A stretch of 22,495 nt of DNA from Plakobranchus ocellatus (GCA_019648995.1 BLXT01008384.1:1299483-1321977); one strand, 5' to 3'. Numbered from the stretch's first letter, positions 1 to 11,164 are shown. The notes: generated by a model not told the origin, from the sequence alone. Program-made: numbers and translations.

Positions 1-2205
1 TTCTCTCTCTCACTCTCTCTCGATCTAGGCAATATCAAGATCCAGGACATTTCTAATTTCGCTACACTCTTAATTTTGTTTCTTCATGTATAATCAAAAT
101 TTGATAATGGTCCTAGAGATCTAATTTAGGCTTTAGTCAAGGCTTTAGCTTACACAGACATGAATTCATTAAAGGCCGACATGACTTGCGGGGATCTCAG
201 TAATTTTAAATAGAGCAACAACAAAAAATTCCATGTTTTCTTTTATTTAATATATAATGGGTCACAATGTTAAGCCTTACAGAGATTCTGTAGACCTGTC
301 TCACATAGATTTTTTTTTTTTTCATGTAAACCTTTATTGAATGAGCTAGATTTTGAATTTTATACACTGTAATGCACCTTTAAAAAAATTCATCATCCAG
401 GCCCTAAGCCTACAGGTCTTTAAGGCTTGATAAATGGTGATATTAGACTAATGGCAGTGAGTAGAGAGATACTTTCTTGCATCTTTAAAGTCGAAAATGC
501 ATTAATTATCCTCTGATATTATACTTAAATGTTATGGAATGTCTATAACCGAGTTTATAATTAAGGTGTAATACGATTTATCCATGCGCATTTAATTGTA
601 TACAGGCATATTCCTGTGAGACTTTCTAAATTCCTGTGAGTAGAGGTGAATATTCCTGTTAGGACAATTTGGGGTTGGCAGGTCTGATGTAGTAACACTT
701 TAAGGTAGAGAAAATGGAAAATAGGCAGGAAAACGTAAAGATATGTAAAATGGCAAGGATGGAGGAGACATAGGTAAATGAAAGTTGAAGAAAAATTTAT
801 TTCTGTGGGGTGAACTGTAAGAAGTTTAAACACTGATAGATGACTTGGTTAGGTAAAGGGATGTTGTTGAACACTGCTTGGGTCAAGCATTTACTTCTAT
901 TCAACTATAGATGAACCAAAGTTTATTCCAATTATAATAATTAATTTTTGCGTGTGTAAATTTGTGTAACATTGTTCTATGGTGATTCTAATTGGATGGG
1001 ATTAGCTCTGTTGCCGATGTAAATATTTGAATTTGGTTTCAAAGCTTTCATAAGCAAAAGAAAATATGGCAACGTCTACTGACATCAATGACAATCACAC
1101 ATATAAAAAGCACGTTTCTGAATACCAATGACGAGAATATATGTCCAGAGAAAACTGAATGATAAAAGATTTGCGTCAGAGTTACTTACTAGGGCTTGTC
1201 TTATCAACTATTTTTGTAGTTTCTATCCAATCTTGGTTTTAATCCTCTGGTTCAGATAAACTAATTTTGTTTTAAGTTTTCAAATATGATGTGACTTAAA
1301 ATTAGCAAAATCAAACAAAATAATCGGTGGCAACAGCGTTTAAGAAATGATATGATGATATTATTTGTGATCCAAAAAAACAATGAAGACTGACAACTCC
1401 GCACAGGGCTCTCAATCGATAAATAAACCTAGCCTAGCCTTAATTATATCTTTGAGTAAAGATAATAGACTTTATGTTTTGATCAGGAGAAAAGCAAGAT
1501 GATTTGTACAAATCTAGACTACATAGCTCAAGTTAAAGATTCAAACAGTGATGAGAAGTATTACTATTAGGTTTAAGGCTGGATAGTTCTTGATTTGTAA
1601 GTAGTAGTCTGAGGGAAGTAGGGGAGGATTCTGGTCCTGAGGGATTGGAAGGGGGTGGCAGCCTTGGGCTGAGGAGATTATGCAGAGGTGTACGTCTGCT
1701 CATTTAGATACAAGTATTGAATTGTTATATAGAAATATTCAAAATTTGAAATGAGTCTGATGATGAATTATTTTGTTTTGTTTTTGCTATTGTGTCTATA
1801 CTTTTCACCTCAATTGTAAACAAGGGATTGCCAAAAAAAATGGAGAATCATCATTATGTTCTTTAAAATAGCCATATTTAAAAAAATTAATTCTTGAATG
1901 CAAAAACCTTAAGTTTCTGAGTTTAATGGTGGAAATTGCAATGCGTTTTTTTTTTTAAATCCTTTAGGGATGTTTTGCTGTGTAAATTAACCAAACTACT
2001 CCTGAACATAATGATGACAAAACCACTACAAATGTTGTCAATCACTAATACGTATAACTCATTCTGTATGTATGCCGATATATCGGCACTGACAGGTCTC
2101 TCTATTCTTGTTTCTTTGGCATGAATTCCCTCTACATCTTGAAAATGCATCACCAAAAGGAAAATCTCAAAATTATTTTTTTCTGTGGCTTGTTTATTCC
2201 TGCAG
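1..2205. other. Non-coding AT-rich stretch, no supported exon
   Basis: It opens with a CT-rich microsatellite (1-23). No frame with convincing splice sites was found. A G-rich patch at 1609-1690 is open in one frame, but its acceptor and donor are poor. A perfect 16-bp palindrome lies at 2073-2088. This could be an intron of the candidate gene ending at 2295, or intergenic. Confidence 0.5.
2073..2088. repeat. Perfect 16-bp palindrome
   Basis: TGCCGATATATCGGCA reads the same on both strands. It lies about 120 bases before the candidate exon at 2206. It may be a hairpin or protein site, or chance. Confidence 0.6.
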
Positions 2206-2295
2206 CGGCTGGCCAGTGCTGGTGCAAGTGAACGGCAAGCAAGGTCTGGTGAATCAGGGGAGCCTGGGGTGGTCATTGATGAAGTGGTGGATTAG
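2206..2295 (+). CDS. Candidate terminal coding exon of an unidentified gene
   Basis: A strong acceptor (TTGTTTATTCCTGCAG, 2190-2205) is followed by a GC-rich frame of 29 codons and TAG. It starts RLASAGASERQ and ends EPGVVIDEVVD. A hydrophilic, acidic end and an abrupt GC rise against AT-rich flanks fit a last coding exon. AATAAA follows at 2853-2858. The phase is unknown; another frame here also stays open (GWPVLVQVNG...), and the minus strand is open as well. No family was recognised. If real, the gene is transcribed toward Akt (tail to tail) and its other exons lie upstream, mostly outside the window. It could instead be a chance GC-rich patch. Confidence 0.35.
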   Translation, partial: RLASAGASERQARSGESGEPGVVIDEVVD

Positions 2296-2418
2296 ACCAC
2301 ACTGGCAGCAAACAGTTCACAGCTGGGTGGTTTGAAGAATCATGGAAGCCTGACATGAAATATTTATGTGTGTTGTGCACTTATGTAAGTGTCTGAATGT
2401 TTCACATGGAACAAGCTG

Positions 2419-2490
2419 TATATGTGTGTGTGTGTGTGTGTGTAAATATATGTAATACATATATATATAGTGTGTGTGCATATATATACA
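2419..2490. repeat. Compound TG/TA microsatellite
   Basis: An uninterrupted TG run at 2423-2443 is followed by TA-rich and short TG segments (2459-2490). Likely polymorphic in length. Confidence 0.85.
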
Positions 2491-2852
2491 ATATGAAAGA
2501 TAATTATCAGATATGGGCTGTAACATATAGAAAAAGAGAGAATAATGAGTGATCAGGATCACCATCTTTCAACAAACATATTACTTTGATTCTGCTGAAC
2601 AGTAGATATTTTACAACATTGCAAATGTGTAATACGTTTTTTAAAGTAATAAGTGCATTTTCTCATGTTCTTTTCCTCATAGTTTTAGTAAGAGATATTT
2701 TCAATGAAAGATTGGTTTGCACATGTTTATTTAATACTTTTCATTCATTTCATGCCTGACAAGAAAAAAAAAGTTCTTTTTTTTGTTCATAATTTGTTAT
2801 AAAAGGGAATGGGTCCCATAATGTTATGGCCATTATTTTAATTGGAACAAAA

Positions 2853-2858
2853 AATAAA
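2853..2858 (+). terminator. Candidate poly(A) signal
   Basis: AATAAA in AAAAAATAAAGATTTG, with T-rich sequence 25-50 bases further on. A further AATAAA occurs at 2987. The hexamer is common by chance in sequence this AT-rich. Confidence 0.25.
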
Positions 2859-3045
2859 GATTTGATGAACCAAAAATGTTTAAAGCTTTATTTTAATTTT
2901 TGTTATTTGAATTATTGACATTGGTGGGGTACACATTTGCGAAGATAGATGTATTAACTAGTAGTACTTTTAAGTTTGCCCTTTATAATAAATTTTCTAA
3001 AGAGTTATTAACATTCCCAGCCTGTTCAGAAATGAAATGTTAATT

Positions 3046-3190
3046 TTACAAATCATGATTAAATAGTTCAGAAAAATTGCATAGTAAAAACCATGTTTTG
3101 CTGCTTGTATGGCCCTGTTAAAAAAAACAACAACAACAATCATTCTACTTTTAACAGTGTGATAATAACTGAATTTTGTTAAATGAAATA
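3046..3190 (+). repeat. 145-bp dispersed repeat, copy 1 (inverted partner at 6619-6763)
   Basis: This sequence reappears at 6619-6763 in reverse complement with only a few differences: a small change near TTACAAA(T/G) at the outer end and one base in ATTGCATAGTAA versus ATTGCAGAGTAA. It includes an A-run followed by CAACAACAACAAT. Similarity starts abruptly at an outer TTACAAA and ends at AAATGAAATA. No coding frame or known family was recognised. Confidence 0.9.
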
Positions 3191-3363
3191 CAACAGATCT
3201 TTGTTAAAAGAAAACGAGGCAACATCAGTTACTGAAGTTCTTGCAGCATGTTTTTGGCATGTATATTTCAAAAGAATTAAGATTTTAAAATCATTTCAAT
3301 TTTTCTAAATTCCAAGTGTATGCAGTCTGCAGTGTCAGAAGATATTCTTACTAGTAGTAGTAC

Positions 3364-3376
3364 TGTGCATCCATAA
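3364..3376. repeat. Target-site duplication, left copy of SINE at 3377
   Basis: TGTGCATCCATAA, identical to 3610-3622, and no longer identical beyond those limits. It defines the insertion boundaries. Confidence 0.8.
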
Positions 3377-3609
3377 AGTAAAAAGTAAGCGGGTCCCACG
3401 CTTAGTCCAAGCATCGGGGAATCAGGAGTAGGGTCCTGATTGTTCTTGGCATACAGCATTATGAGGTAGTTTGCCATTGCTTTCCTCACCGCCTTTACTT
3501 TCGCCAGGTCTAAAGAGACCTAGCTACCCATTTAGTGCTGGGCGGACACAGAGGAGCATTGAAAAACTGACTTGGCCAGGACTGGGATTGGAACCCCGGA
3601 CCTCTGACT
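3377..3609 (-). mobile_element. tRNA-related SINE, probably 5'-truncated
   Basis: The insertion is flanked by a perfect 13-bp direct repeat, TGTGCATCCATAA, at 3364-3376 and 3610-3622, a target-site duplication. Read on the minus strand it begins with a tRNA-like B box, GGTTCCAATCCC (3595-3584), with no upstream A box, so the 5' tRNA part is probably missing. The body is about 200 bp and GC-richer than its surroundings. It includes hairpins at 3386-3404 (TAAGCG/CGCTTA arms), 3420-3441 (AATCAGGA/TCCTGATT arms) and 3506-3521 (AGGTCT/AGACCT). There is no poly(A) tail. It resembles the core-domain SINEs of invertebrates, but no family name can be given. Confidence 0.75.
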
Positions 3610-3622
3610 TGTGCATCCATAA
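3610..3622. repeat. Target-site duplication, right copy of SINE at 3377
   Basis: The second copy of the 13-bp repeat at 3364-3376. No mismatch between copies suggests a fairly recent insertion. Confidence 0.8.
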
Positions 3623-6618
3623 GGGGTTTAAAAAATTTCTTTTATTTACCATAACAATAAAGAAAAATAGAACTAAAAGTAAAATAATTTCTGAAGTTGA
3701 ACAGATGAAAAAACAAGATCCAGATAGCTTCTTTTTAAAAGACATATGAATGACCTTGATCTAGAAGTAGAAATGACATCTTAATTTGCTTTAAAGGTCC
3801 CACAGCTCCTTGATTGAGGCGCCAGAATTTTAGTTTTTTGAAAGTACAGACTAAAAAATATTGATCTTGGACTAACTGGTAGAACCCAATCTGTCACCTG
3901 TTTGTTATGGTAAGTCAACATCTATCTTCTGTGTAGTGTGAGATATTTTGTTTTGCTTAAAACCAATAGATAAATAGATTTGAAACTTTAAAAAAAAAAA
4001 AAAATAAATAAACCTATGTAGGTCTATTTATTGCATTTTAATACTACATAGATTGCAGTAGAACATTTTCTTTCACAACTAACACTGTGCTAGACAAAAC
4101 AATTATTGTCATTTGGGAGCATTAACAACAATAAAAAGAAGCTGCCATGAACTGAAGAATTCAGCAGTTCCTGTTGTTAGTATTAATAATCATGCAACTA
4201 TAAAAAAGATGTTAGGGTATCAATCCTGAATTTTGGAAAGAAAAGACGATTATAATTTTTCAGCAATTAGCTTGTAGGGCTCAGATCCACATGAAGTCCC
4301 TGGTTTATGTACAATGTAAGCCTTGTTCATTATCGACCTTCTTTTAACATAAAATTGAACAAAAAGAAAATAAAATAGTGTAAGCAATCCACAAAGCTGT
4401 AGTGCTAATGAACTAATTTTCAATTTTTGCTGCTTTCTTTGTGTGTGAAGGCCTGGCCTACCCCACACTTTTAAGTTAAAGGCATAAGGAAATAATTTTT
4501 GTTAAAGGGAAAAAAAAAGAACTTTTCTTTTAATTTAGATTAGTTTTTTAAAAAAGGAAAGAAAAAAAACCCAGTGAGGTGGACTAGAAGGAAGACAGTG
4601 AAAAGGATGGGTAATATAGATTATGTATTGTGTAATACATGTAAAACACTTTTATGTTTTTGTTCTGTCCATAGCTTTGCAACAATATGTCTAAATCTAG
4701 ATATAGACTGAATTTCTAGACTCTAGAATTTAGGTAAATTTAAACTTAATTGCTGATTTGAACATGATCTAGCCTAGAAAGCTATTTCACTGTGTTAATA
4801 AAGGAGAGAAATACACTCTCAATGTCCGTAATGTGCTTATCTTTGATGTACAGTAATTTCAAGGCCCTCTGTGAGTGTGACTCCTCGGGCCAAGAAATTT
4901 TTTAAAAAAGTGTCAAAGTTAAGAAAAACTAAAAAGGTAGTTTCCCAGATTCAGATTGACAATAAACAAATAAGCACTCTTCTTATATACATGAATGTGT
5001 AAGTTAAATAAGTTGAAACTCAAATTGGCCCACTGGCCAAAGTTAGCAATAGATCATGGTTAAGAGTCCTACAAATTTATTTAAAACTAAAAACCAACCA
5101 AAAACTACAACAAAGTACAAAACTTGCAGAGTTAACATTTGAAGAGTTCATGGGAGAAACTGTCCTGATCATTTATTAAGTAATCTCCTATTAACTATTA
5201 TGCCTCAGGGGTCTCAGTTCACAGCACCTACTTGTACAATCCATAAAAAAAATAAAAATTAAATCTTCATGTTCAATGAGAAAACAGGCAGCCTTTAAAG
5301 TGATATGTCATGAATAGCATGTGAAGTTAAATATTCTGTTTTCTAGTCAAAGGCGTTATTCTGGTACAATGCCTGCTCTTCTGAGGTGTCTTATTTGTGA
5401 TACAAAAGGAAACCCACATAAAACCCTCTCGACTTGTTTGGTCTTGCGACCAGTCCAAGCGGATCGCATTTTGGATTTAGGACACTTTTGACTTTCATTT
5501 TCCTAGACTGTTCTATTACTTAGCTTAATGAAAACAGGAGATATAGTAAGTACATATCATGCAAAGATGTTAATGAACGCATTTTGTACTTAAAACTCTA
5601 CTTTAAATGCCTTTTTCTCGAAAATACTTTGGCATTTGCAACACCCACATCATTAGAAATGGGTTCTCTACTTTTATCCCTCACAATAATTTAGTTCTCC
5701 CACTTGGAGATCATTCTCTGAGCTGAATAAAGTCATGAGATGGATTTGAGTTGCCTCAATTATAGTAACTGAACTCTATGGTATCAATAATTTATCGAGG
5801 TATAAGACAGAAATTTTTGTATGCTAATGACATCTTAAAGCCCAACCATTGATGAATTGTTTATCCAAGGATTGCATACAGGTATATTCCAGGGTCATTT
5901 CTTTAAAAAAATTGAGACAACACTACACAAGAAAACCCCGAACCCAAAATAAATTTGAAATGGAAGCATAAAATGCAAAATATGTACACATTCTTTTATT
6001 GGATTGTGGTAGCAAAACATGAATAAAAACCAAATGCCTATTATCAGTAAGACATACATCATAAATATTTTTTTATGCAATGAGTTTATAACAGCAAAGA
6101 TTTTGGCAAAGAGATCATTTTAACTTATTGAAAAAACCAAACTGAGGACAATACTCATGACTTTACAAATTTAATATATATATATACATACATAAACATA
6201 TCGAAATCCATAAACCTTTCTGTTTGCATCTAATTGAATTTAAATAAGGTTTATTTTAACCAGAATAATCATTTTAAAGTAAACGGTAATCAAATACAAG
6301 AATTGATTATTTTCATCAGGAATTTTATTGATTTCACCATTTGTTGAAAAACTTTTGACTTTTATAAAGATCCAGCTCTAACCAAATTATTTTCAAGTAT
6401 GCAATATAGATTGTCCTTTATTGCCTCATCACTGAAATACGATTTGTATTTTCAACAATTTCAAGTAGCATACTTCATTGCATATGTACACAGATGGAGA
6501 TCGGAAAGATACAACCTCCATAATATCAGCAGGTAATAAGCACTAGGTTATAGGTTATCCTGCACAATTCAAGCAAGAGTTGCATATAATAATGAACATT
6601 TTCTTATTATATATTATT

Positions 6619-6763
6619 ATTTCATTTAACAAAATTCAGTTATTATCACACTGTTAAAAGTAGAATGATTGTTGTTGTTGTTTTTTTTAACAGGGCCATA
6701 CAAGCAGCAAAACATGGTTTTTACTCTGCAATTTTTCTGAACTATTTAATCATGTCTTTGTAA
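6619..6763 (-). repeat. 145-bp dispersed repeat, copy 2 (inverted partner at 3046-3190)
   Basis: Near-identical reverse complement of copy 1, with the same abrupt ends. The two copies are 3.4 kb apart and outward-facing at TTACAAA. They may be terminal inverted repeats of a large element or two independent insertions of a short repeat. No clear target duplication is visible at the outer edges. Confidence 0.9.
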
Positions 6764-7086
6764 TGCAGATCACAGCAAATGAGCCACAGAGACTGACATG
6801 GTGCATATCGTGTAGACTAGGGTTTGATTGCATGGCATGACATTCAATGATTCATTCTTTTAATCCACTAGTTAGAAAAGAGAGAAGTTCAACCTGATTG
6901 GGACATGCATTTAGTGAGGTTTGAGAGAGTTTTTCAAACGACTGAAAGTTAAGACAAGAAATAGAACCTATGTGCAAGAATAATTGGACTTTGAATCTAT
7001 TCAGCCTTTCTACATGACATTCTCATATTGTGGTTGATACAAAACTGAATCTTTCATGAACAAAAAAGTCATCAAATTTGCCACCC

Positions 7087-7103
7087 CACACACACACACA
7101 CAC
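7087..7103. repeat. CA microsatellite
   Basis: Uninterrupted CA dinucleotide run, eight and a half units. Confidence 0.8.
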
Positions 7104-7414
7104 TTTCTTTTCCAAGTTCTATGGATCTAAAGCATTTTAGTCTTGCTATATAGATTGCAAAGACAGTATGGTGCTGGCACTAATCTTACTTAAAAAAGGA
7201 TGCAAATTTAGATCACCATTTTTCTTTTCTGGATTTTTTTTCCCTCAAAGCCATTTCATTACCTGACTTTTTAAAAAATTTACAAGATATTTAATGACAC
7301 AATAATTTTTAGTAAGGGCCAAAGTTGCATCCATAGATACAGTGCCTACCCCATAAATATGTATTGCCTGGGTTAAGTCACATAAGTGTAATAAAAGATC
7401 GTGTATGTAATATG

Positions 7415-7433
7415 ATGTTATGTTATGTTATGT
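7415..7433. repeat. ATGTT pentanucleotide tandem repeat
   Basis: Nearly four units of ATGTT. Short and simple. Confidence 0.75.
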
Positions 7434-9538
7434 ATCTAAGCAGCAAAATGTGCGGGAAAGCATCTGCAAAGTAAGAATCTTGACATTAACTGGCAGAAAC
7501 AAATCAATCCTGCCCATAATATGTTAGTTAAAATAAAAATGAAAGTGATGGAGTGCATGACAAAACCACATAGACCTTCTCCAAGAGCCATCTCATAAGT
7601 GTGACTTTAGCCGGGACAAACCTCAGAAAGAAGGGCAGAAATATTTGTTACAAAGAATGGGGACAAAGCATTGTGGCATAGCCACTCTACAATATTTAAT
7701 GAATCTATCAGAGGATCTTTCCTTAACTGCATGCTTACTTTTAATTAGAGGGAAAGTCAAGTGACATCATTAAAATACTGAAAGCCACTGAACAAGCCAG
7801 TAGCTGCATTTAAGAAAAGCTCATCATAATTGAATAATCATTTCCTCATAGGCTTTGTTAATTTCCGTTACTCCACAACTAAAACTGTAACAGTCTTATA
7901 TAGTAAGTTAAAACAGTGTATGTATCCACTCCTTAGTGAGACATAGGGTGATCAGTAGAGGATTAGTCAGTAATTAACTAGACATTTTCTTTTTGTAGAG
8001 AAATCTTATACTTGTCTTGATTTGCCTGGATAGATTAAAAGTAGTTATTTTAAATCATCTCCATTAAAAAAAAAATAGAAGTCAAATACAGTAGCTCTCA
8101 TTTTCCAATGGTTTGGAAACAACAAATTGTACATGAATAAAATTTAATCATTTATATTTACAATTTTGAAAAGAATAATTTATTTTTAAGACAAAAAGTT
8201 TTGAGGACTACAATTTTTAAATTGAAAGCTTTATAAAAGCATCTGCATTTATTGCATGAAAAAATCAGTCCTTTTTACAAATGTGCAGCAGTCCCACAAA
8301 ATGATTTTGAGTTGCAGTTCTACAGATTGATGTTAAAAGAAAATTTAAATTGAATATTTCTTTATGGGCAGAAATTTTTTGACATGCCTTACACCACGTG
8401 GCCTTTTGTAGACATGTTATACTAGACTACAGATCTATCTGCAGATGTGCTGTAGAACACTTGTACATAAAGCATTTGAAATTGTTCTTAACGAGGATTT
8501 TGATTTAAATGAAGCCAAAAACAGAAATTTAATTCATTTTGAGGGACTGCCGGTACTATATAAGTGTTACATATAGAGATTCCTTTTGGAAATATTTTGT
8601 AATCAACAATTCAATCAACTGAAATAAATTTGTAAGCAATAAAGCGAAGTTTAAATCTTGATTTTTCAACCACAAAATGTTAAGTAAATAAAAAACAAAA
8701 TGAACTTATGATTAAACTGACACATCTTACATTACAAATGTATCATTGGTACTCAAAAACGAAAATGTGGGTTAAAAAAAATAGTCTTCTCCTCACAAAT
8801 CTCACTTAAAAAAAAAAGGGCCCTAAATTTTGATATAATGGATTTCTTAGATCCATCAATGGACAAGATAATGTGATAATTAAATCATAAACCAAAGTTA
8901 TACCTGCACTCATGTTAGCAGTTTTACATATACAGGGCAGGAATTTTGCCTGCCCACACTGAGCTTATGATATAAACATTAATCTAAATCAGACAATGAA
9001 GATGCATTTGCACCTTAAAAAGTAATCAGTACGGAAAAGCTGTTCATCATTTGGCTGTTTTTGTGGTAATAAAAAAAAAAATGGCCGCTTTAAGCTATTC
9101 TAATGATTGACCTTCAAATTAAATTTCCTGAACCTTCTCATAATGCCTTTCTGCAATTTAAAAAGAGCAGTCACTGTAGAAAATTAAAAAGCTTACTAAA
9201 AACATGGACTCCTCAAAATTCCTCCATCAGTTTTTCCATGTTAATTTCTTCTTTCTGTCTTCATAACTTCTACTCATCTGTTGCGATCCCTTGCACTGCT
9301 TACTAATTTATTGAACTAATTGTTTTTTTTAATTACACCAAAAACTTCCTGCTGGCAAAGTTAAAAAATTTAGCAGAGTACTCTAAAATCTCGCTTGTTG
9401 CTCCGCCTGTATATCCTATAGACTATGTCAATAATTGGCGGCCATATACACTCACCACCACCAACCTTCTTCCTTCATCCTCAGTACAATCCCAATATAT
9501 CAGTCATCACTAGATCTACGCAGGAACATACGTTCTTT

Positions 9539-9715
9539 TAAACAAACAAGCTTGCAATTATTTCATTATAGAAACTTTACTCTTTTTTGTCCACTGGCAC
9601 TGCCCCCACTCTATGCAATAACATTGGTTATTTTTTAAACAAGCTTGCAATAATTGCCTCGCTAAGAAATTTCTGCCTGCTGCTCCCACGCTCTATCACT
9701 AGAGACAACAAATCT
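9539..9715. repeat. Decayed direct repeat, about 95-bp unit
   Basis: AAACAAGCTTGCAAT occurs near 9543-9557 and again near 9636-9650. Further into each unit the pairs ACTGCCCCCACTCTATGCA and GCTGCTCCCACGCTCTATC also align. Identity in between is low, so this is an old tandem duplication or two fragments of one repeat family. Confidence 0.4.
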
Positions 9716-10148
9716 AGCACTAGATCTAAAGTAGTACTGGCACAAATGCCAACCATACAGGGGCAGGGCCTGCCTAGGCCCAACACTGTGAAGCAATTGG
9801 CTAAATTTACGTTTCTCTGCTCATTCCTCCCGCACTCAATCCCTATTAGTTCATAAACTCCAAATCTGAACAAACCTGCCAAACAGAGTGAATACCCATC
9901 TGAGCACATACAAATTTTGCTCATTTTCATAATCACTGTCATTATACTTTCTGTGTGACTACACAAACAGCTCGGGCTTGTACGGCTAGAAAAATCTGCA
10001 CAGGGATAGTTGTTTCATTCACAAATTTTTGCTTTCAGCCTGTTTAGACACAACCCTTCACCCTGGTGAAATTACTCACGATAACCCTAATAAGGTCTAA
10101 AAGTCTTCTAACACCCATTAAGGTGAAGGTATCATTCCCCTCCTTTGA

Positions 10149-10192
10149 AAAGCCTCTTAGATACACCCTCCTCCCTCTCCCAAAGCCTCTTA
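10149..10192. repeat. Short direct repeat AAAGCCTCTTA, 33-bp spacing
   Basis: AAAGCCTCTTA occurs at 10149-10159 and 10182-10192 in a C/T-rich patch, with similar following bases (GATACACC and AATACTCT). It looks like a small tandem duplication. Confidence 0.5.
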
Positions 10193-10796
10193 AATACTCT
10201 ACATCCATCTTAAAAAAAAGGACAACTAAACTTTTGCCCAATAAAAGACAAAGTGATAGCTCATAGTTGCATGATCACAGGGAATATTACACCAATCAAT
10301 TCTCCGATGATTTTGAGGAATCCATGCTAATTACTGGACTGAAAGTATTCATTTATGAAGGTACATGGCATATATTTAAAACAACCAACCTGACCATAAC
10401 TTTTTAAAATTTCAGTTTTACTTCAATGCCAATTATTTTCCAGCCTCATGCCTCCCATACATTATTATTACAAGTGCCTTTACTCCTACCAAAAATAGTA
10501 AATACAATGTGGTTAATAAGCTATAACTTGAGGATGGGCACAAAAATGCTTCACAAAAAATGCAATTCAAGTTTGTAACAAATTCAATATTCTATTTATT
10601 AGGTAACTCAGGCCTCACAAATTCTTTATTTTCACTTTTGAAAAAACATTGTACCTTCCTATTAAAAGTAATTAAAAAAAGCAAGCAAAAGTTTCATCAT
10701 TAACAGAAGATTCAAAATCTGCGAGTAAGGTGTATCTGTTCCTCTCATACATGAATCTAATGATTTTGTTGCTTTAAGATAACTAACTTTTGAATG

Positions 10797-11164
10797 TACA
10801 GTGGAAACCTGTGATGCCAAAGTCTCATAAGTCATATTGAAATCAGCATAGGAAAAGTGTTTTTACTGGGTTCTTCTTGTCTTAACCTTATAATCAGATG
10901 ATGATCAAGCAGTGCTAAGTAAGTGCTGTGGAAAGAGGAAACACACAGCAGCCTCACAGCCAAGTTAAGGCTGAAGTTGCATGAAATAGACAACCCAAGG
11001 AAGACCCAGACAGTCAAGCAAAACATCTAAACATAGATCATTCTACTTCTCAATGATATTTTAAGGAACACAGAAAAAGCAGAATGAATCTTATCCTGTA
11101 AACTCAATGTTTTACTTCAGCCTGGTAAAGTTCAAATTTTATTTTGTACAAGGTTTCCACTGTA
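10797..11164. mobile_element. Small non-autonomous DNA transposon (Tc1/mariner-like MITE)
   Basis: The sequence is bounded by a perfect 14-bp inverted repeat: TACAGTGGAAACCT at 10797-10810 and its reverse complement at 11151-11164. The outer TA on each side fits the TA target duplication of the Tc1/mariner/pogo superfamily, and CAGT is a typical terminus of that group. The element proper is 10799-11162, 364 bp. It has no transposase frame, so it would depend on an autonomous relative. It sits about 225 bases beyond the exon B stop and would lie in the Akt 3' UTR or 3' flank. Class is inferred from termini only. Confidence 0.65.

Larger units (their letters stand above)
2296..2875 (+). other. 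Possible 3' UTR of the candidate plus-strand gene
   Basis: Non-coding AT-rich stretch between the candidate stop at 2293-2295 and an AATAAA at 2853-2858, which is followed by T-rich sequence. It contains a compound TG/TA microsatellite at 2419-2490. It depends entirely on the exon call at 2206-2295. Confidence 0.25.
3191..6618. other. AT-rich interval between the inverted 145-bp repeats
   Basis: It holds the SINE at 3377-3609 and otherwise only AT-rich sequence with A/T runs. No transposase, reverse transcriptase or other protein frame was recognised. A small imperfect hairpin lies near 4003-4032 (AATAAATA/TATTTATT arms). If the flanking repeats are the ends of one element, this interval carries no visible machinery. 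Confidence 0.5.
6764..10796. other. Non-coding stretch, no recognised gene
   Basis: AT-rich, with CA (7087-7103) and ATGTT (7415-7433) microsatellites. From about 9380 to 10250 the sequence is somewhat richer in GC, and short frames are open on both strands, but none has recognisable similarity or convincing splice sites. It may be intergenic between convergent genes, or part of a long Akt 3' UTR if exon B transcripts extend this far. Confidence 0.5.

Noticed and set aside
1600-1690. G-rich patch with one open frame, a possible upstream exon of the plus-strand candidate
   Set aside because: Acceptor and donor are poor (no polypyrimidine tract, GTGTAC donor) and the peptide is low-complexity.
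1923-2276. Minus-strand open frame of 117 codons
   Set aside because: Its GC-rich part overlaps the better-supported plus-strand candidate exon at 2206-2295, and the rest is AT-driven with no recognised similarity.
3471-3749. Plus-strand 92-codon frame and opposite frames around 3277-3745
   Set aside because: They are translations of the SINE and its flanks, not genes.
9628-9966. Minus-strand open frame of 112 codons, overlapping an 89-codon plus-strand frame
   Set aside because: No recognisable domain, no convincing splice sites and overlapping frames on both strands; most likely chance in a somewhat GC-richer patch.
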